Positions 7,335 through 7,484 of a stretch of 7,484 bases of DNA are shown piece by piece. The DNA comes from Sulfurimonas sp. (GTDB lineage: Bacteria; Campylobacterota; Campylobacteria; Campylobacterales; Sulfurimonadaceae): NCBI GenBank assembly GCA_022712845.1, contig JAFLJV010000261.1, forward strand, positions 1-7,484, written 5' to 3'. Numbering within the stretch: the stretch's first letter is position 1; each line of letters opens with the position of its first letter. Below the pieces are notes generated by a model. It had not been told where the DNA came from and did no database searches. It saw only the letters and a program-made list of their open reading frames with translations. The position numbers and the translations under genes were made by a program.

Positions 7335-7393
7335 CAAAACCTCGAGACTGTGAAATAATCAAACCCCACGACTAATAATTTTCTAACTCTTAC

Positions 7394-7483
7394 TCAATTT
7401 AGGCAATTATTTTGTCTAAATTGTACCATAAAAATATTAGATGTGATTTGAGCGATATAAAGAGCTATCTCTTCTCTTATAGA
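7394..7483 (-). CDS. Possible transposase C-terminus, partial at the right window edge
   Basis: This is the mirror image of the frame at 2-91, with the same 29 residues and the TGA stop at 7394-7396 on the - strand. It enters from the right edge of the window and points toward metE. Being identical in both copies shows that the repeats are recent duplicates or actively homogenised; it does not independently prove coding. Confidence 0.4.
   Translation of the reverse strand, partial: SIREEIALYIAQITSNIFMVQFRQNNCLN
7395..7423 (-). terminator. Hairpin over the stop of the repeat-borne frame (right copy)
   Basis: This is the mirror of the hairpin at 62-90: a 12-pair stem with one mismatch and a 5-base loop. 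Being nearly symmetric, it might also slow or end transcripts leaving metE on the + strand, since a T-rich run (ATTATTTTGTC) is nearby, but no proper U tract follows on that side. Confidence 0.35.
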
Positions 7484-7484
7484 C

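Larger units (their letters stand above)
7344..7484 (-). mobile_element. Right copy of the 141-bp inverted repeat
   Basis: This is the exact reverse complement of 1-141. The inner boundary at 7344 is abrupt: 7343 no longer matches. The copy starts only 9 bases after the metE stop, so metE has no terminator of its own and would read into the repeat against the direction of the presumed transposase gene. The two copies face each other with their 3' ends toward the cargo, and the rest of the element would lie right of the window. Confidence 0.7.

Noticed and set aside
1..7484. Linear replicon with terminal inverted repeats
   Set aside because: There is no replication gene or terminal protein, and the repeats look like truncated element ends; 141 bases also fits an assembly cut.

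Overview
The window is 7,484 bases of AT-rich bacterial DNA. It carries an AraC-type regulator, an ABC transporter of the MacB/LolCDE (FtsX-permease) type, a small exported-type protein broken by a stop codon, a small unknown gene, and metE, the cobalamin-independent methionine synthase. All supported genes inside the flanking repeats read on the + strand. The low GC, strong A/T bias at third codon positions and general look of MetE and the regulator suggest a Campylobacterota bacterium such as an Arcobacter relative. By eye the transporter genes are somewhat less AT-rich and look more like Bacteroidota proteins, so the segment may be a mosaic. Both taxonomic statements are inference.

The most striking structural feature is that the first 141 bases and the last 141 bases are perfect reverse complements. 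Each copy contains an open frame of 29 codons that enters from the window edge and stops 50 bases before the inner boundary, with a strong hairpin over its stop. This looks like the 3' end of an insertion sequence, with the transposase C-terminus pointing inward. The whole gene set therefore probably lies between two inverted copies of a longer mobile element whose bodies are outside the window. The exact length of 141, reaching both window ends, also suggests that the window is a complete assembly contig cut off at a repeat.

Layout: 1-141 left repeat; 142-201 leader of the regulator; 202-945 AraC-family regulator; 946-1029 intergenic region with the presumed transporter promoter; 1030-1722 ABC ATPase; 1719-4085 FtsX-type permease, overlapping the ATPase by 4 bases; 4078-4476 DUF2141-type gene, overlapping the permease by 8 bases and interrupted by TAA at its 13th codon; 4477-4671 intergenic region with a long imperfect inverted repeat and a good -10 box; 4672-5004 cysteine-containing protein of unknown function; 5061-7334 metE; 7344-7484 right repeat.

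The regulator, ATPase, permease and DUF2141 gene look like one functional block: a local activator or repressor controlling an ABC system that moves lipids, lipoproteins or hydrophobic compounds across or out of the inner membrane. The metE block has its own likely promoter and no visible link to the transporter beyond sharing the repeat-bounded segment. I see no CRISPR array, tRNA, rRNA or recognisable riboswitch.
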